Source: Extibacter muris (GTDB lineage Bacteria; Bacillota; Clostridia; Lachnospirales; Lachnospiraceae). From it: a stretch of DNA of 64,000 nt. The stretch's first letter is position 1, and each line of letters begins with the position of its first letter. Both the position numbers and the translations under genes were made by a program. Where the stretch lies: assembly GCF_004345005.1 (NCBI RefSeq), contig NZ_SMMX01000003.1, positions 186,001-250,000 on the forward strand. The letters are read 5' to 3'. Below the pieces are notes generated by a model. It searched no databases. It saw only the letters and a program-made list of their open reading frames with translations, and was not told the origin of the DNA. Below are positions 8,227 through 16,157 of the stretch, piece by piece.

Positions 8227-8694
8227 TTAAGAAGCGGAATATTTCTTTATTATGGATGGGACATCCGATACCGATACATTATGGAACAGCTTGTCCCCAA
8301 TCTGTACATTAGGGGCTTTGGTGCAGTAGTGCATGCAATATACGGTTGTCAGAAGAAAGAGTCCGTCCCGGGTCACCTGTCCGGGGCGGATTTTCAGGAT
8401 CCGCTGGAATTCCTTCAGCACATCCGTTCCCCCTTTGTTCTTGCACCGGTCGGAGATACATACTTTTATTTCATACCGGAAAGATTGCTCATGCAGATGG
8501 GGAAGGCTTTTGATGACCGCGCTGATATAGCCCGGATTGACACCTGCTATTTCCGCTACCGTTTCCCGGGCCTCCCGCGGTATGCAGCCCTCGGCTGCCT
8601 GCAGCTCAGTCAGCATGGCAATCACAAGCTCAGATTGGTTCATGCTTTTTTCCTCTCTGTAATAGTCGAATATGTCGTTCCATTCTTTTTTCAA
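8227..8694 (-). CDS. Stand-alone NuoE-like [2Fe-2S] thioredoxin-fold ferredoxin
   Basis: A 155-residue protein matching the 24-kDa/NuoE family. A helical N-terminal part (LVIAMLTELQAAEGCIPREA) leads into the thioredoxin-like domain, which holds the four cluster cysteines as VCISDRC and, later, YCMHYC (CxxxxC and CxxxC spacing). NuoE proteins normally pass electrons between NADH-oxidising NuoF and a partner such as hydrogenase or formate dehydrogenase. Neither is next to this gene, so its partner is unknown. It faces the glycyl-radical operon tail to tail (26 bases apart). The start at 8694 follows a GGAGGC site. Confidence 0.8.
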   Translation of the reverse strand: MKKEWNDIFDYYREEKSMNQSELVIAMLTELQAAEGCIPREARETVAEIAGVNPGYISAVIKSLPHLHEQSFRYEIKVCISDRCKNKGGTDVLKEFQRILKIRPGQVTRDGLFLLTTVYCMHYCTKAPNVQIGDKLFHNVSVSDVPSIIKKYSAS

Positions 8695-8759
8695 GACAAC
8701 GCCTCCTTCCTATATAAATGTATAGTATTTCCCATATTGCCGATTTCATGAGTATAATA

Positions 8760-9528
8760 GGAGTTTAGTGAAGCAGGACGCGGACTGGGAGCCGGGTGGC
8801 ATCTGCTCCGATGCGTCCGAGGCTTCGACTATTTCACGTATCCCTAACCCTGCGGAATGTGCGCCGACAGCGGCTTACATCCCGCAGGATAAGGGCTACG
8901 GAAAGGATTCTCCGCCTCTTCCGCTTGCACCTGCGCATCTCCCACCCGGCTCCCCGCCCGCTATCTACTTTACTTAACAAGGGCAAGGCCGGCTGTGTGG
9001 CGTTACTGGCCAGCGAATGAACGCTGGCTGCGTCAGTTGAATGATAAGAGTTTTGTTAATCCAGATGAATCAGACTGGTGAATATGTCGTTGTTAAGTGA
9101 TTGCAGCGAGGCGTGCACGCCGTTGCTGCAAGAAGAGCCAGAACCAGGCAGGGGATGTCATCTCAACATCCCCGTACCTGATTCCGGCTCTTCTTATATT
9201 AGGATTTCTTTTCGGCAAAGGGCTTTAGCTTGCTAAGCCCTATATCACTATGCTGATACACCAAAGCCCTTTCCATCAGCCAGCAACGCCACACTGCCAC
9301 CCCCGCCCGTGCCAGTAAAGTAGATAGCCGATGGGGAGGTATGGGACAGATGCGCAGGTGTAAGCGGGAGGGACGGAGAATCCTCACCAGATTCCTTGGT
9401 TTGTGGGATGAGAGCCGCAATCGGCGAACATTCCACAAACTTAGGAATCTGTGTGATAGTCGCAGTTCCCGGACGCATCGAAGCATCTGCCCCATACCTC
9501 CCCAGCGGCGTCTACATTACTAAACCCC
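8760..9528 (-). repeat. Dispersed repeat element, copy A (inverted arms around a strong hairpin)
   Basis: Two diverged arms (8760-9000 forward; 9528-9245 reversed) face inwards and flank a core with a long hairpin (9130-9195) and the GC-rich block GCAGCGAGGCGTGCACGCC. Both ends start with GTTTAGT. Arm 1 (right, minus strand), hairpin and block line up in order with copy B at 34.8 kb and arm 1 with copy C at the right edge. Translated inward, all arms share a proline-rich reading pattern (PQ-K-SG-DS ... LPL-PAHL ... AIYFT) despite many base changes, as if derived from a coding sequence. Open frames inside are short, so I do not call genes. This fills the 760-base gap between flanking genes. 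Confidence 0.75.
9130..9195. terminator. Hairpin at the core of repeat copy A
   Basis: AAGAAGAGCC (9130-9139) pairs with GGCTCTTCTT (9186-9195), with an inner perfect stem GGGGATGT/ACATCCCC (9151-9158, 9166-9173). It has T-rich ends on both strands and could act as a bidirectional terminator. The same structure occurs in copy B. Confidence 0.55.
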
Positions 9529-11166
9529 CATTTGGGTACAGGAAATCCGGCCATCTTTCAGATAATATATCCTATCGTAACAGTCCATCAAAGTTTCGTC
9601 CATGTGATGCGTTATCGTGAGAACCGTAAGGTTTTCCTGCCTGAGAAGGTCTTCCTCTATCTCGTGGGCGGTCTGGCGGTCTATGGCAGAAGTGCCTTCG
9701 TCCATAATCAGTAGCGGTGTGGAGCGTATGAGAGCCCTGGCGACGGCAATGCGCTGGCGCTGCCCGCCCGACAGGTTCTGACCGTTTTCACCCACGGCGG
9801 TATGGAGCCCTTTTTCTAATCCTGGCAGGAACCGTGAGATACCACTGGCTTTAACGGCATCGTCAAGCTGCTCTTTGGAAAAGGTCTCGCCGAGGCAGAT
9901 ATTATTGTAGATATCAGTATCAAACAGGAAGATATTCTGGTGGATTACCGCTGCCATTCTGTTCAGCTTATCCTGAGACAGTTTACCGATTGGTATGCCG
10001 TCGTAGCGGATATCCCCGGCAAAATCGTCGTAATACCCGGTTAACAGCTTAATAAGCGTTGTCTTGCCGCCTCCACTTTCACCCAGCAGAGCACACTTTG
10101 TCCCGGGGGCGATGGTGAGGCTGATATCTTGCAGCACGTTCTGCTCCGGCACATAGCCGAACGTTACGTCTGTGCAGGTGATGCCTGCTTTAAGAAGGGC
10201 GGGGCCGCAAGAGGGCTCTTCTTCGTCCGGGACATCCTCCTGCGTATGGGAATAGGCTTCCAGATGCTTTAGCACCGGTCTGATTCCTGTTATCTTCGGG
10301 ATGTTCTGCATAAGCATTACGACAGGGGTGACAAATGTGCCGCTCAGCTGGATAAGTGCCAGAAGTGTTCCTGCCGTTATCCGTCCTTTCATCATAAGGT
10401 AAGAGGATACGAATACGATGACGAGTACGCTGACCGCAGATAATATGTCCGAGAAACACTCATTGACGGCCAGAAGCGTATCTGCGGCCATCTTCCGGTC
10501 GGCCGTGTCCCGGTTGATACGGGTGAATTTTTTTAATATGTATGGACGCATCGAATAGCCGCGAATTACTTCAAATCCATTGAAGAAGTCCTTGGACTTG
10601 GCTGTAAATTCGGCCAGCTTTTCCGAATAAGCATCCTGCTTCTTTTGGATCTTCTTGCCGAGCAATGCCGGGAGCATGAACATGAGCATAAGAAAGAGGA
10701 AGAGGACGGCCGTGACGAGAGGGCTTAGGTATAGCAGGATTCCGAGTGTCGTGAGAAAGAGGACACCCATCTGTGTGCAGAGCAGGAGCGGTATGAGATG
10801 GTTTTCCTCCACAAGCTTCACGTCATTAATGAGTGCAGACAGGTAATCTGCAGTATTTTGAGAAGAGAATTCCCGTGGAGACCGCTTCATGACACCGAGG
10901 AAGACCTTATCCCGCAGGGCCTTCGTCACATTCTTTATCATGAGCTTCCCGCAGTAGGCCTCCAGGAAGCCCATCGTTCCTAGAATGGCGAGGTATATGA
11001 GGGTGGCCAGGATGAGCTTCGAGAAGGAATCCATATCATTTCTGGCGGCGCTGTCAATGACTTTCTGAAGAATAATAGAGATAAAAGCCGAAAGGACAGC
11101 CGATATTCCTCCGAGAAGCAAAGTAAAGACAATCAAGAGACGTCCCCTCTTATCATAAAGGTTCAT
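9520..11166 (-). CDS. ABC exporter (fused permease-ATPase), 3' end cut by repeat A
   Basis: A 548-residue type IV ABC exporter half-transporter. The N-terminal membrane domain has six predicted helices (about 1-300). The C-terminal ATPase has Walker A LLGESGGGKTTLIK, the signature NLSGGQRQR, Walker B LLIMDEGTSAID and the H-loop TITHHMD. The protein stops at YYLKDGRISCTQMGV, where relatives usually continue about 20-25 residues further; the stop codon lies in the GTTTAGT terminus of repeat copy A. The element probably clipped the tail. Substrate unknown. The gene starts just left of the integrated mobile element, which has replaced its natural upstream neighbourhood. Confidence 0.88.
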   Translation of the reverse strand: MNLYDKRGRLLIVFTLLLGGISAVLSAFISIILQKVIDSAARNDMDSFSKLILATLIYLAILGTMGFLEAYCGKLMIKNVTKALRDKVFLGVMKRSPREFSSQNTADYLSALINDVKLVEENHLIPLLLCTQMGVLFLTTLGILLYLSPLVTAVLFLFLMLMFMLPALLGKKIQKKQDAYSEKLAEFTAKSKDFFNGFEVIRGYSMRPYILKKFTRINRDTADRKMAADTLLAVNECFSDILSAVSVLVIVFVSSYLMMKGRITAGTLLALIQLSGTFVTPVVMLMQNIPKITGIRPVLKHLEAYSHTQEDVPDEEEPSCGPALLKAGITCTDVTFGYVPEQNVLQDISLTIAPGTKCALLGESGGGKTTLIKLLTGYYDDFAGDIRYDGIPIGKLSQDKLNRMAAVIHQNIFLFDTDIYNNICLGETFSKEQLDDAVKASGISRFLPGLEKGLHTAVGENGQNLSGGQRQRIAVARALIRSTPLLIMDEGTSAIDRQTAHEIEEDLLRQENLTVLTITHHMDETLMDCYDRIYYLKDGRISCTQMGV

Positions 11167-11274
11167 GCATAATCCTCCTTGATATTCTATTTATTTTAAA
11201 TTTTATATCTAATTTTTGATTATCCGCAAAAATACTACACTTTCAAGCATTTTGAAGTATAGAAAAACACTCAT

Positions 11275-11295
11275 TTTACCACGAATTTACCACGA
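11275..11295 (+). repeat. Left-end integrase arm-site repeats
   Basis: Two direct copies of TTTACCACGA one base apart, matching a third copy 6 bases after the integrase stop codon. This is the arrangement of arm-type binding sites at Tn916-family ends. The rest of 11167-11448 is AT-rich and holds no gene that I see; a TTTTTTGT-type hairpin (CACCTAAATTGGTG, about 11339-11352) may be a terminator. Confidence 0.6.
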
Positions 11296-11448
11296 TTGAA
11301 TGAGCCTTGATATGACATTAAAAATTACACTAAAAAACACCTAAATTGGTGTTTTTTGTTAAAAAAGCAGTCAATCCTAAGACTAACTGCTTGGTGTATG
11401 GATATGAAGTTGTCAAACTGGGATTTATTGTTCTTAACTTTTCTGTCG

Positions 11449-11934
11449 TTATAAAGCTGACTTACGCACATTAACCTCTGCACAGACCAGCCCAGCTATA
11501 TGCTCCGCTGTTTCATTTGTCAGTACAAAGAGCATTCCGTCATTACGGCATTTTTTATGTGTGTCGCCATTCAAGGCATAAACAAAACCTTTCACACAGG
11601 TATCACTACAGGCATTAGGGTCAATCAGTCTCTTGCAGTCACGAGAAGTAGTCATTTTCTTTTGCATATCAGCAGGAAGCGAAGCGATTATATCCTCATA
11701 CTTTCCAGCGTTGTCTCCGTAAATCCGTGCAAAAACACCTGTCTTGCGAAACACCCAATTCATTACTGTTTTCTTCTCTAGTTGGTATGAAGCGGTGTAA
11801 CCGCTTTTTGCTTCCTTTATTACAAGGTCACAGCCCTGCTCAATAAGTTTGGTATTAAGTTTCTCGACAAACGCTTGGTGTTCTGGCGCGATTGCCGATA
11901 GAAATTCTTTGAATGAACCTTTTTCTTTTGCCAT
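11449..11934 (-). CDS. Uncharacterised cargo protein of the mobile element (161 aa)
   Basis: I do not recognise this family. The start at 11934 (MAKEKGSFKEFLSAIAPEHQ) is preceded by GGAGG at the right distance; the longer frame from 11952 would read through the ribosome site. No signal peptide or membrane helix is present. The C-terminal half has four cysteines in a pattern that could bind a metal (DC, AC, TC, KC around residues 100-135) within RDCKRLIDPNACSDTC and KKCRND. It is transcribed towards the left end of the element and is probably passenger rather than transfer machinery. Confidence 0.6.
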   Translation of the reverse strand: MAKEKGSFKEFLSAIAPEHQAFVEKLNTKLIEQGCDLVIKEAKSGYTASYQLEKKTVMNWVFRKTGVFARIYGDNAGKYEDIIASLPADMQKKMTTSRDCKRLIDPNACSDTCVKGFVYALNGDTHKKCRNDGMLFVLTNETAEHIAGLVCAEVNVRKSAL

Positions 11935-12192
11935 TATCTTTTTCCTCCACAAATTTCAATTTATCCGTTTCTTCATACCCATATTATAACAGTTCCATAT
12001 ATCCGCCACAATAAAAATCATTATAGCCTTATCATTTTTCTAATCTTTAAAAATGCATACGTTTTCTTTCTTCCTCTTGATTACCCAACACAGAAAAGAA
12101 AAAGCCCTGTCAAGAGCCTTGCCACCATTGGTGGTGCTTGCACTCTTGATCGGGCTTTTTGTTTGCTGTATCTTCTCGCAAGAGGAAAAAGA

Positions 12193-12610
12193 TTACTCGT
12201 CCTCATCATCAAAATGGTTATTTCTCAATACTTTCCGTAACAGTTCCATATCTTCTTTTGAATTGGGGTTTATCATTTTCACGACTTGATAAGGTGTCCT
12301 ATATTTATGTCCCTCTATGCTTTCCCCGAACATATCCATACTGTATAAATCATCATAGCGGTTTAACAGTTTTTGAAACTTCAAATGCTGGATAAATTCT
12401 TTGATTGGATAAAGGTCGGACGCTACAATGCTTTTCCCGTTGATGTAATCGGTAATATATTTCCGTAACTTTTCTAGCTCATATTCCAGCCATTCTTCCT
12501 CGCTGTCAAAGAAGTTGTCATAATGCCCATGTTTTAGTTCTGCATTTAGTCGTTCTTCAATTCTTAAAAACTGGCAGACTTCCTTTTCGGCTTGATTAAC
12601 ATACTTCCAT
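12193..12610 (-). pseudogene. Element-borne hypothetical gene, frameshifted after codon 3
   Basis: The ATG at 12610 overlaps the stop codon of the upstream XRE gene (TAATG), a coupled start, but that frame ends after MEVC. One base away, an uninterrupted frame runs from YVNQAEKEVCQFLRIEE through EEEWLEYELEKLRKYITDY to the acidic end RNNHFDDEDE, with no usable start codon of its own until deep inside. A one-base deletion near 12600 explains this. The protein (about 138 aa, helical, charged) has no function I can assign; its coupling to a repressor suggests an element regulatory unit. Confidence 0.6.
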
Positions 12611-12828
12611 TATCCTGATAATAATTCATTGGGCGTTACACCCAGCACGTCCATTATCTTTTCCAGCGTATCAAAGGTAGGATAATTCACACCTCGTTCA
12701 ATTTTGGAAAGGCTCTGCATATTGATACCGATTTTGTCTGCAAGTTCCTGTTGTTTCATTCCTCTGTGTTTTCTTATGGTCTGTATGTTCTCTCCTAAGA
12801 AACTGATTTTCTTTATATAACCCTCCAT
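12610..12828 (-). CDS. XRE/Cro-CI family helix-turn-helix regulator
   Basis: A 72-residue protein that is almost entirely one HTH_3 domain: IQTIRKHRGMKQQELADKIG, NMQSLSKIERG, then NYPTFDTLEKIMDVLGVTP. Small regulators of this kind sit opposite the transfer genes in Tn916-like elements and IMEs and control excision or mobilisation. The gene is divergent from the relaxase gene, with the structured region 12829-13285 between them where its operator is expected. The start at 12828 lies close to a weak ribosome site. Confidence 0.85.
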   Translation of the reverse strand: MEGYIKKISFLGENIQTIRKHRGMKQQELADKIGINMQSLSKIERGVNYPTFDTLEKIMDVLGVTPNELLSG

Positions 12829-12954
12829 AACTTAGTATAACCGCTCCTTTCGTTGCTTTTCTTGGTGTTTATAAGCATATCATACTTAATCTATATTGAA
12901 AAGTCAATTAAAACTTCTTGGCAAGTAATTCTAATGGTGTTATTATCGTATCAG

Positions 12955-13275
12955 ATGAAGTGATTAAGCACGCTAGGGTCAATCACACGCTTGAGTAAGC
13001 ATATAAAAGATATATTTTCACTTTGATAGCATGAACAGGCATGGACTATCAGACCGAAAATCATGGTTTCCAAAAGGGGCTGGCTGGACGGGACACGTCC
13101 CCCAGACGTGGAGCGGACAGACAGTTCCTTTTGGAAAGGGAACGCCTTTCGGCGTTCGCAGAGGGCGTATATGTAACACCGCCCTGCGTATACATGTCAT
13201 AGTACCTAGAAACTGTGATAAATAAAGGAAAAAATGCAATTTATACCCCGCAAAAAATCGGGGCATACGAAAGGA
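12955..13275 (+). other. Structured intergenic region, candidate oriT
   Basis: This 450-base gap upstream of the relaxase is GC-rich in its centre and full of dyads: TTTCCAAAAGG (13067-13077) with CCTTTTGGAAA (13127-13137), GAACGCC/GGCGTTC (13140-13146, 13151-13157), and CCCCG/CGGGG just before the ribosome site. MobT-type relaxases and Tn916 Orf20 act on an oriT directly upstream of their own gene, so transfer origin is the best guess. No nick site can be assigned from sequence alone. Confidence 0.5.
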
Positions 13276-13285
13276 GTAATGAAGT

Positions 13286-14377
13286 ATCGCAACACACGAA
13301 AATTTATCCGTTAAGATTGATTACATCAGCATTGTATTTGAAACCGCAACCGCAGAAGATGTAATCACACACATTTTAGAGTTACCGACTGACATTTTCA
13401 ATGTCTATCCGGCAACCGTTAAATTCAAGACCTATCAGATACGCTGGGAGATTGGAGATATTTATGTATCGGGGGACGCAAGAAAGACAGAGGACAACCC
13501 ACAAGGGTTAGGCTGTTATCTTGTTATGACTGGCAGAGGTTGTGATGATATTTTCCGTATTCTCAACAGCAGAAACTATACCTTTGGGGATATGTTCAAA
13601 CATTGTGAAAGAAGATACGGACTGGATAATTTCCACTTCACAAGACTTGATATTGCCATTGATGATAAGAACGAAAAGCCATTCTTTACCATAGAGCAGA
13701 TAAAGAAGAAATGCGAAAAAGAGGAATTTATTTCCAATAGTGAGGGCTACCACTTTGATGAAAGCAAGTTTGACGATTTCGACACCGCAAAAACGGTTTA
13801 TATCGGTGCTGGAAAATCGGGATTGTCCTACCGCTTTTATGACAAGGATAAGGAAGTCTGTTCAAAATATAATAAGACGCTTGATGAAGTCGGCAGTTGG
13901 AAACGGACAGAAATGCAACTGCGTGATGATAAGGCTCATGCCTTTGCCATGACATTCAAGGACAGACCGCTGGAACTTGGAGAATTGGCTTTCGGGCTAT
14001 TGGCAAACAACCTACGCTTTGTCGTAGCGAACAGAAATGAAAGTAATAAGAGCAGGTGGAAAACGTGTCGGTTTTGGGAACGCTTTTTAGGGGCTGTGGA
14101 AGTCTTGAAACTGCAAGTACCCAAACCACATAATTCCCTTGAAGAAACACAGCAATGGCTCACAGAGGGTGGCGTGATTTCTGCTGTCAAAAGTTTCTAT
14201 TTCTTGGAAGAACATGACGCATTAGGTGGACTGGAAAAAGTGGGAACTATGCTTGATAAGGCAAGATACAGCACTTCCCTTTCCAGTAAACTGACCGCTC
14301 ACTTACAGAGGATAAACCGCACCGACCTTATCCCCTATATCCAGTATGACACGAAACAAGGGAAAGGGGGTATCTGA
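13286..14377 (+). CDS. MobT/Tn916 Orf20-like relaxase (Rep_trans fold), non-standard start
   Basis: The Rep_trans/replication-initiation-factor homology extends well upstream of the first ATG at 13526, through [20 protein letters not shown] and [14 protein letters not shown], with no in-frame ATG, GTG or TTG. A good ribosome site (AAGGAG, 13271-13276) sits 9 bases before an ATC codon at 13286, so either ATC starts translation or the original ATG was mutated. From there the product is 363 aa. It carries [12 protein letters not shown] and [14 protein letters not shown] blocks typical of the family. It nicks and may replicate element DNA. Xis overlaps its stop codon by one base. Confidence 0.75.
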   Translation: MATHENLSVKIDYISIVFETATAEDVITHILELPTDIFNVYPATVKFKTYQIRWEIGDIYVSGDARKTEDNPQGLGCYLVMTGRGCDDIFRILNSRNYTFGDMFKHCERRYGLDNFHFTRLDIAIDDKNEKPFFTIEQIKKKCEKEEFISNSEGYHFDESKFDDFDTAKTVYIGAGKSGLSYRFYDKDKEVCSKYNKTLDEVGSWKRTEMQLRDDKAHAFAMTFKDRPLELGELAFGLLANNLRFVVANRNESNKSRWKTCRFWERFLGAVEVLKLQVPKPHNSLEETQQWLTEGGVISAVKSFYFLEEHDALGGLEKVGTMLDKARYSTSLSSKLTAHLQRINRTDLIPYIQYDTKQGKGGI

Positions 14378-14580
14378 TGAATAACAACGATATTCCCGTA
14401 TGGGAAAAATACACCCTTACCATTGAAGAAGCGTCAAAGTATTTCCGTATCGGAGAAAACAAGTTAAGACGATTGGCAGAGGAAAACAAGGACGCTGGCT
14501 GGCTCATTATGAATGGCAACCGCATACAGATTAAACGCCGACAGTTTGAAAAGGTTATTGATAAATTGGACGCAATCTAA
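14377..14580 (+). CDS. xis: Tn916-type excisionase
   Basis: A 67-residue basic protein ([20 protein letters not shown], then [16 protein letters not shown] and [18 protein letters not shown]) that matches the excisionase of Tn916-family elements in length and layout. It is a winged-helix DNA-bending factor that steers the integrase towards excision. Its ATG overlaps the relaxase stop (TGATG), so the two are translationally coupled, tying excision to mobilisation. A dyad (GAGCCTTG/CAAGGCTC, 14588-14631) separates it from the integrase gene. Confidence 0.9.
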   Translation: MNNNDIPVWEKYTLTIEEASKYFRIGENKLRRLAEENKDAGWLIMNGNRIQIKRRQFEKVIDKLDAI

Positions 14581-14658
14581 TGCAAATGAGCCTTGTATGT
14601 GTTATGATGAACACAAGTCATATCAAGGCTCTTTCCAACAAGGAAAGGAGCAGACACC

Positions 14659-15852
14659 ATGAAAGAAAAAAGACGGGATAGCAAAGGACGTATCCTGCAT
14701 ACTGGAGAGAGCCAACGAACAGACGGAAAATACTTATATAAATATGTGGACGCATTTGGAAACACAAAATATGTGTATGCTTGGAGATTGACACCCACAG
14801 ACCCGACACCAAAGGGAAAACGGGAAAAACCCTCACTTCGTGAACTGGAACAGCAGATAAGACGGGATATAGAGGACGGTATCGACAGCACAGGCAAGAA
14901 AATGACGCTTTGCCAACTCTACGCCAAACAGAACGCACAGAGGACAAATGTGAAGAAAAGCACACAGAAACAACGGGAACAGCTCATGCGGTTATTAAAA
15001 GAGGACAAGTTAGGTGCTAGGAGTATTGACACAATCAAGCTCTCTGACGCTAAGGAATGGGCGTTACGCATGAAAGACAAAGGCTTTTCCTACAATACCA
15101 TTAACAACCATAAACGCTCGTTAAAAGCGTCATTCTATATCGCCATACAAGACGATTGTGTGAGGAAGAACCCTTTTGATTTCAAGTTGAGTGAAGTCTT
15201 AGAAAATGATACCAAAGAGAAAGTCGCATTGACAGAGGAACAGGAACAAGCACTACTGTCATTCATCAAGACGGACAACGTGTATCATAAGTATTACGAT
15301 GATGTACTGATACTGTTAAAGACAGGACTTCGTATCTCGGAACTGTGCGGACTGACAATCATGGACGTTGATTTTATCCATGAGGTTGTGGTTATCGACC
15401 ACCAGTTATTAAAGAGCAAGGAACCGGGTTATTACATTGAAACGCCTAAGACAAAGAGCGGAACAAGACAAGTGCCATTAAGCAAAGAAACGATACAGGC
15501 ATTTCAACGGGTTATGAAGAAACGCCCAAAGGCAGAACCATTTGTGATAGACGGACGAAGCAATTTCCTATTTGTCAATCCCAAAGGCAAGCCGAAAGTT
15601 GCGATTGATTACAGCACTTTATTTGTCCGTATGGTAAAGAAATACAACAAGCACCACATGGATAACCCCTTGCCACATATCACACCGCATACGCTACGTC
15701 ATACGTTCTGCACAAGGCTGGCAAGCAAAAACATGAACCCGAAAGATTTACAGTATATCATGGGGCATTCAAACATCAGTATCACAATGAACTGGTACGC
15801 TCATGCGTCCATAGATACCGCAAAATCAGAGGTTCAGCGTCTAATTGCATAG
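14659..15852 (+). CDS. int: Tn916-family tyrosine integrase
   Basis: A 397-residue tyrosine recombinase. The N-terminal arm-binding domain opens with KEKRRDSKGRILHTGESQR, followed by a SAM-like core-binding domain (about 80-180). The catalytic domain contains Arg in KTGLRISELCGL, HTLRHTFCTRLA (His-x-x-Arg), GHSNISITMNWYAH and the nucleophilic Tyr of NWYAH. It catalyses integration and excision at AT-rich targets. A ribosome site GGAAAGGAG precedes the ATG. It is transcribed outward to the right end, the standard position for this family. Confidence 0.95.
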   Translation: MKEKRRDSKGRILHTGESQRTDGKYLYKYVDAFGNTKYVYAWRLTPTDPTPKGKREKPSLRELEQQIRRDIEDGIDSTGKKMTLCQLYAKQNAQRTNVKKSTQKQREQLMRLLKEDKLGARSIDTIKLSDAKEWALRMKDKGFSYNTINNHKRSLKASFYIAIQDDCVRKNPFDFKLSEVLENDTKEKVALTEEQEQALLSFIKTDNVYHKYYDDVLILLKTGLRISELCGLTIMDVDFIHEVVVIDHQLLKSKEPGYYIETPKTKSGTRQVPLSKETIQAFQRVMKKRPKAEPFVIDGRSNFLFVNPKGKPKVAIDYSTLFVRMVKKYNKHHMDNPLPHITPHTLRHTFCTRLASKNMNPKDLQYIMGHSNISITMNWYAHASIDTAKSEVQRLIA

Positions 15853-15857
15853 AAGTA

Positions 15858-15930
15858 TTTACCACGATTTTAACCACGTTTGATAGAGAAAATATAAGAA
15901 GATAAGCCTAGATATGTGAGGTTTACCACA
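15858..15930 (+). repeat. Right-end integrase arm sites
   Basis: TTTACCACGA at 15858-15867 is identical to the pair at the left end, followed by the near copies TTAACCACG and TTTACCACA. Beyond this, 15930-16080 is extremely AT-rich (runs of TATATA), as is usual at Tn916-family insertion sites. No gene is present between the integrase and the ArsR-like gene. Confidence 0.6.
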
Positions 15931-16089
15931 AAAGCAAAATGCCCGTAGAGCCGATAAAATAAGGCTTTGCGGACATTTAAGAAGATATAAAAAGATAGTC
16001 AAAAAGATATATATAATTTATATAAAATATATTCTATATATATAAAATATCATATAATTCTATATATGTCAAATAAGTTTGGTAAATAT

Positions 16090-16119
16090 AAAAAAGGACT
16101 GCGTGATTTGCAATCCTTT
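16090..16119 (-). terminator. Rho-independent terminator of the ArsR-like gene
   Basis: Read on the minus strand, AAAGGATTGC pairs with GCAGTCCTTT (one G-T pair) across the loop AAATCAC, followed by a run of T. It lies about 40 bases past the stop of the ArsR-like gene and would end its message before the mobile element. Confidence 0.65.
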
Positions 16120-16157
16120 AAGGGTATCCTTGAGGACAGGGAAGATATGCTGTAAGA

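Larger units (their letters stand above)
11230..16070. mobile_element. Small integrative mobilizable element, Tn916-like recombination module
   Basis: A block of lower GC content than its surroundings holds, left to right, a cargo gene, a two-gene regulatory unit, a structured intergenic region (candidate oriT), a MobT/Orf20-like Rep_trans protein, Tn916-type excisionase and tyrosine integrase. Copies of TTTACCACGA, likely integrase arm sites, lie near both ends (11275-11284, 11286-11295; 15858-15867). GAGCCTTGATATGAC at 11302 recurs inverted at 14617-14631. No coupling ATPase or mating-pore genes are present, so it would need a helper element. Exact att borders are not visible; the limits given are approximate. 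Confidence 0.75.

Noticed and set aside
8768-9620. Several 60-76 aa proline-rich open frames in repeat copy A
   Set aside because: They follow the repeat arms, have no ribosome sites and are cut differently in each copy; reported as part of the repeat instead of genes.
12193-12610. Programmed ribosomal frameshifting in the mobile-element gene
   Set aside because: No slippery heptamer or following pseudoknot is apparent at codon 3; a simple deletion is more likely.
11230-16070. Prophage remnant
   Set aside because: There are no capsid, portal, terminase or lysis genes; integrase and Xis are of Tn916 type and a Rep_trans relaxase is present.
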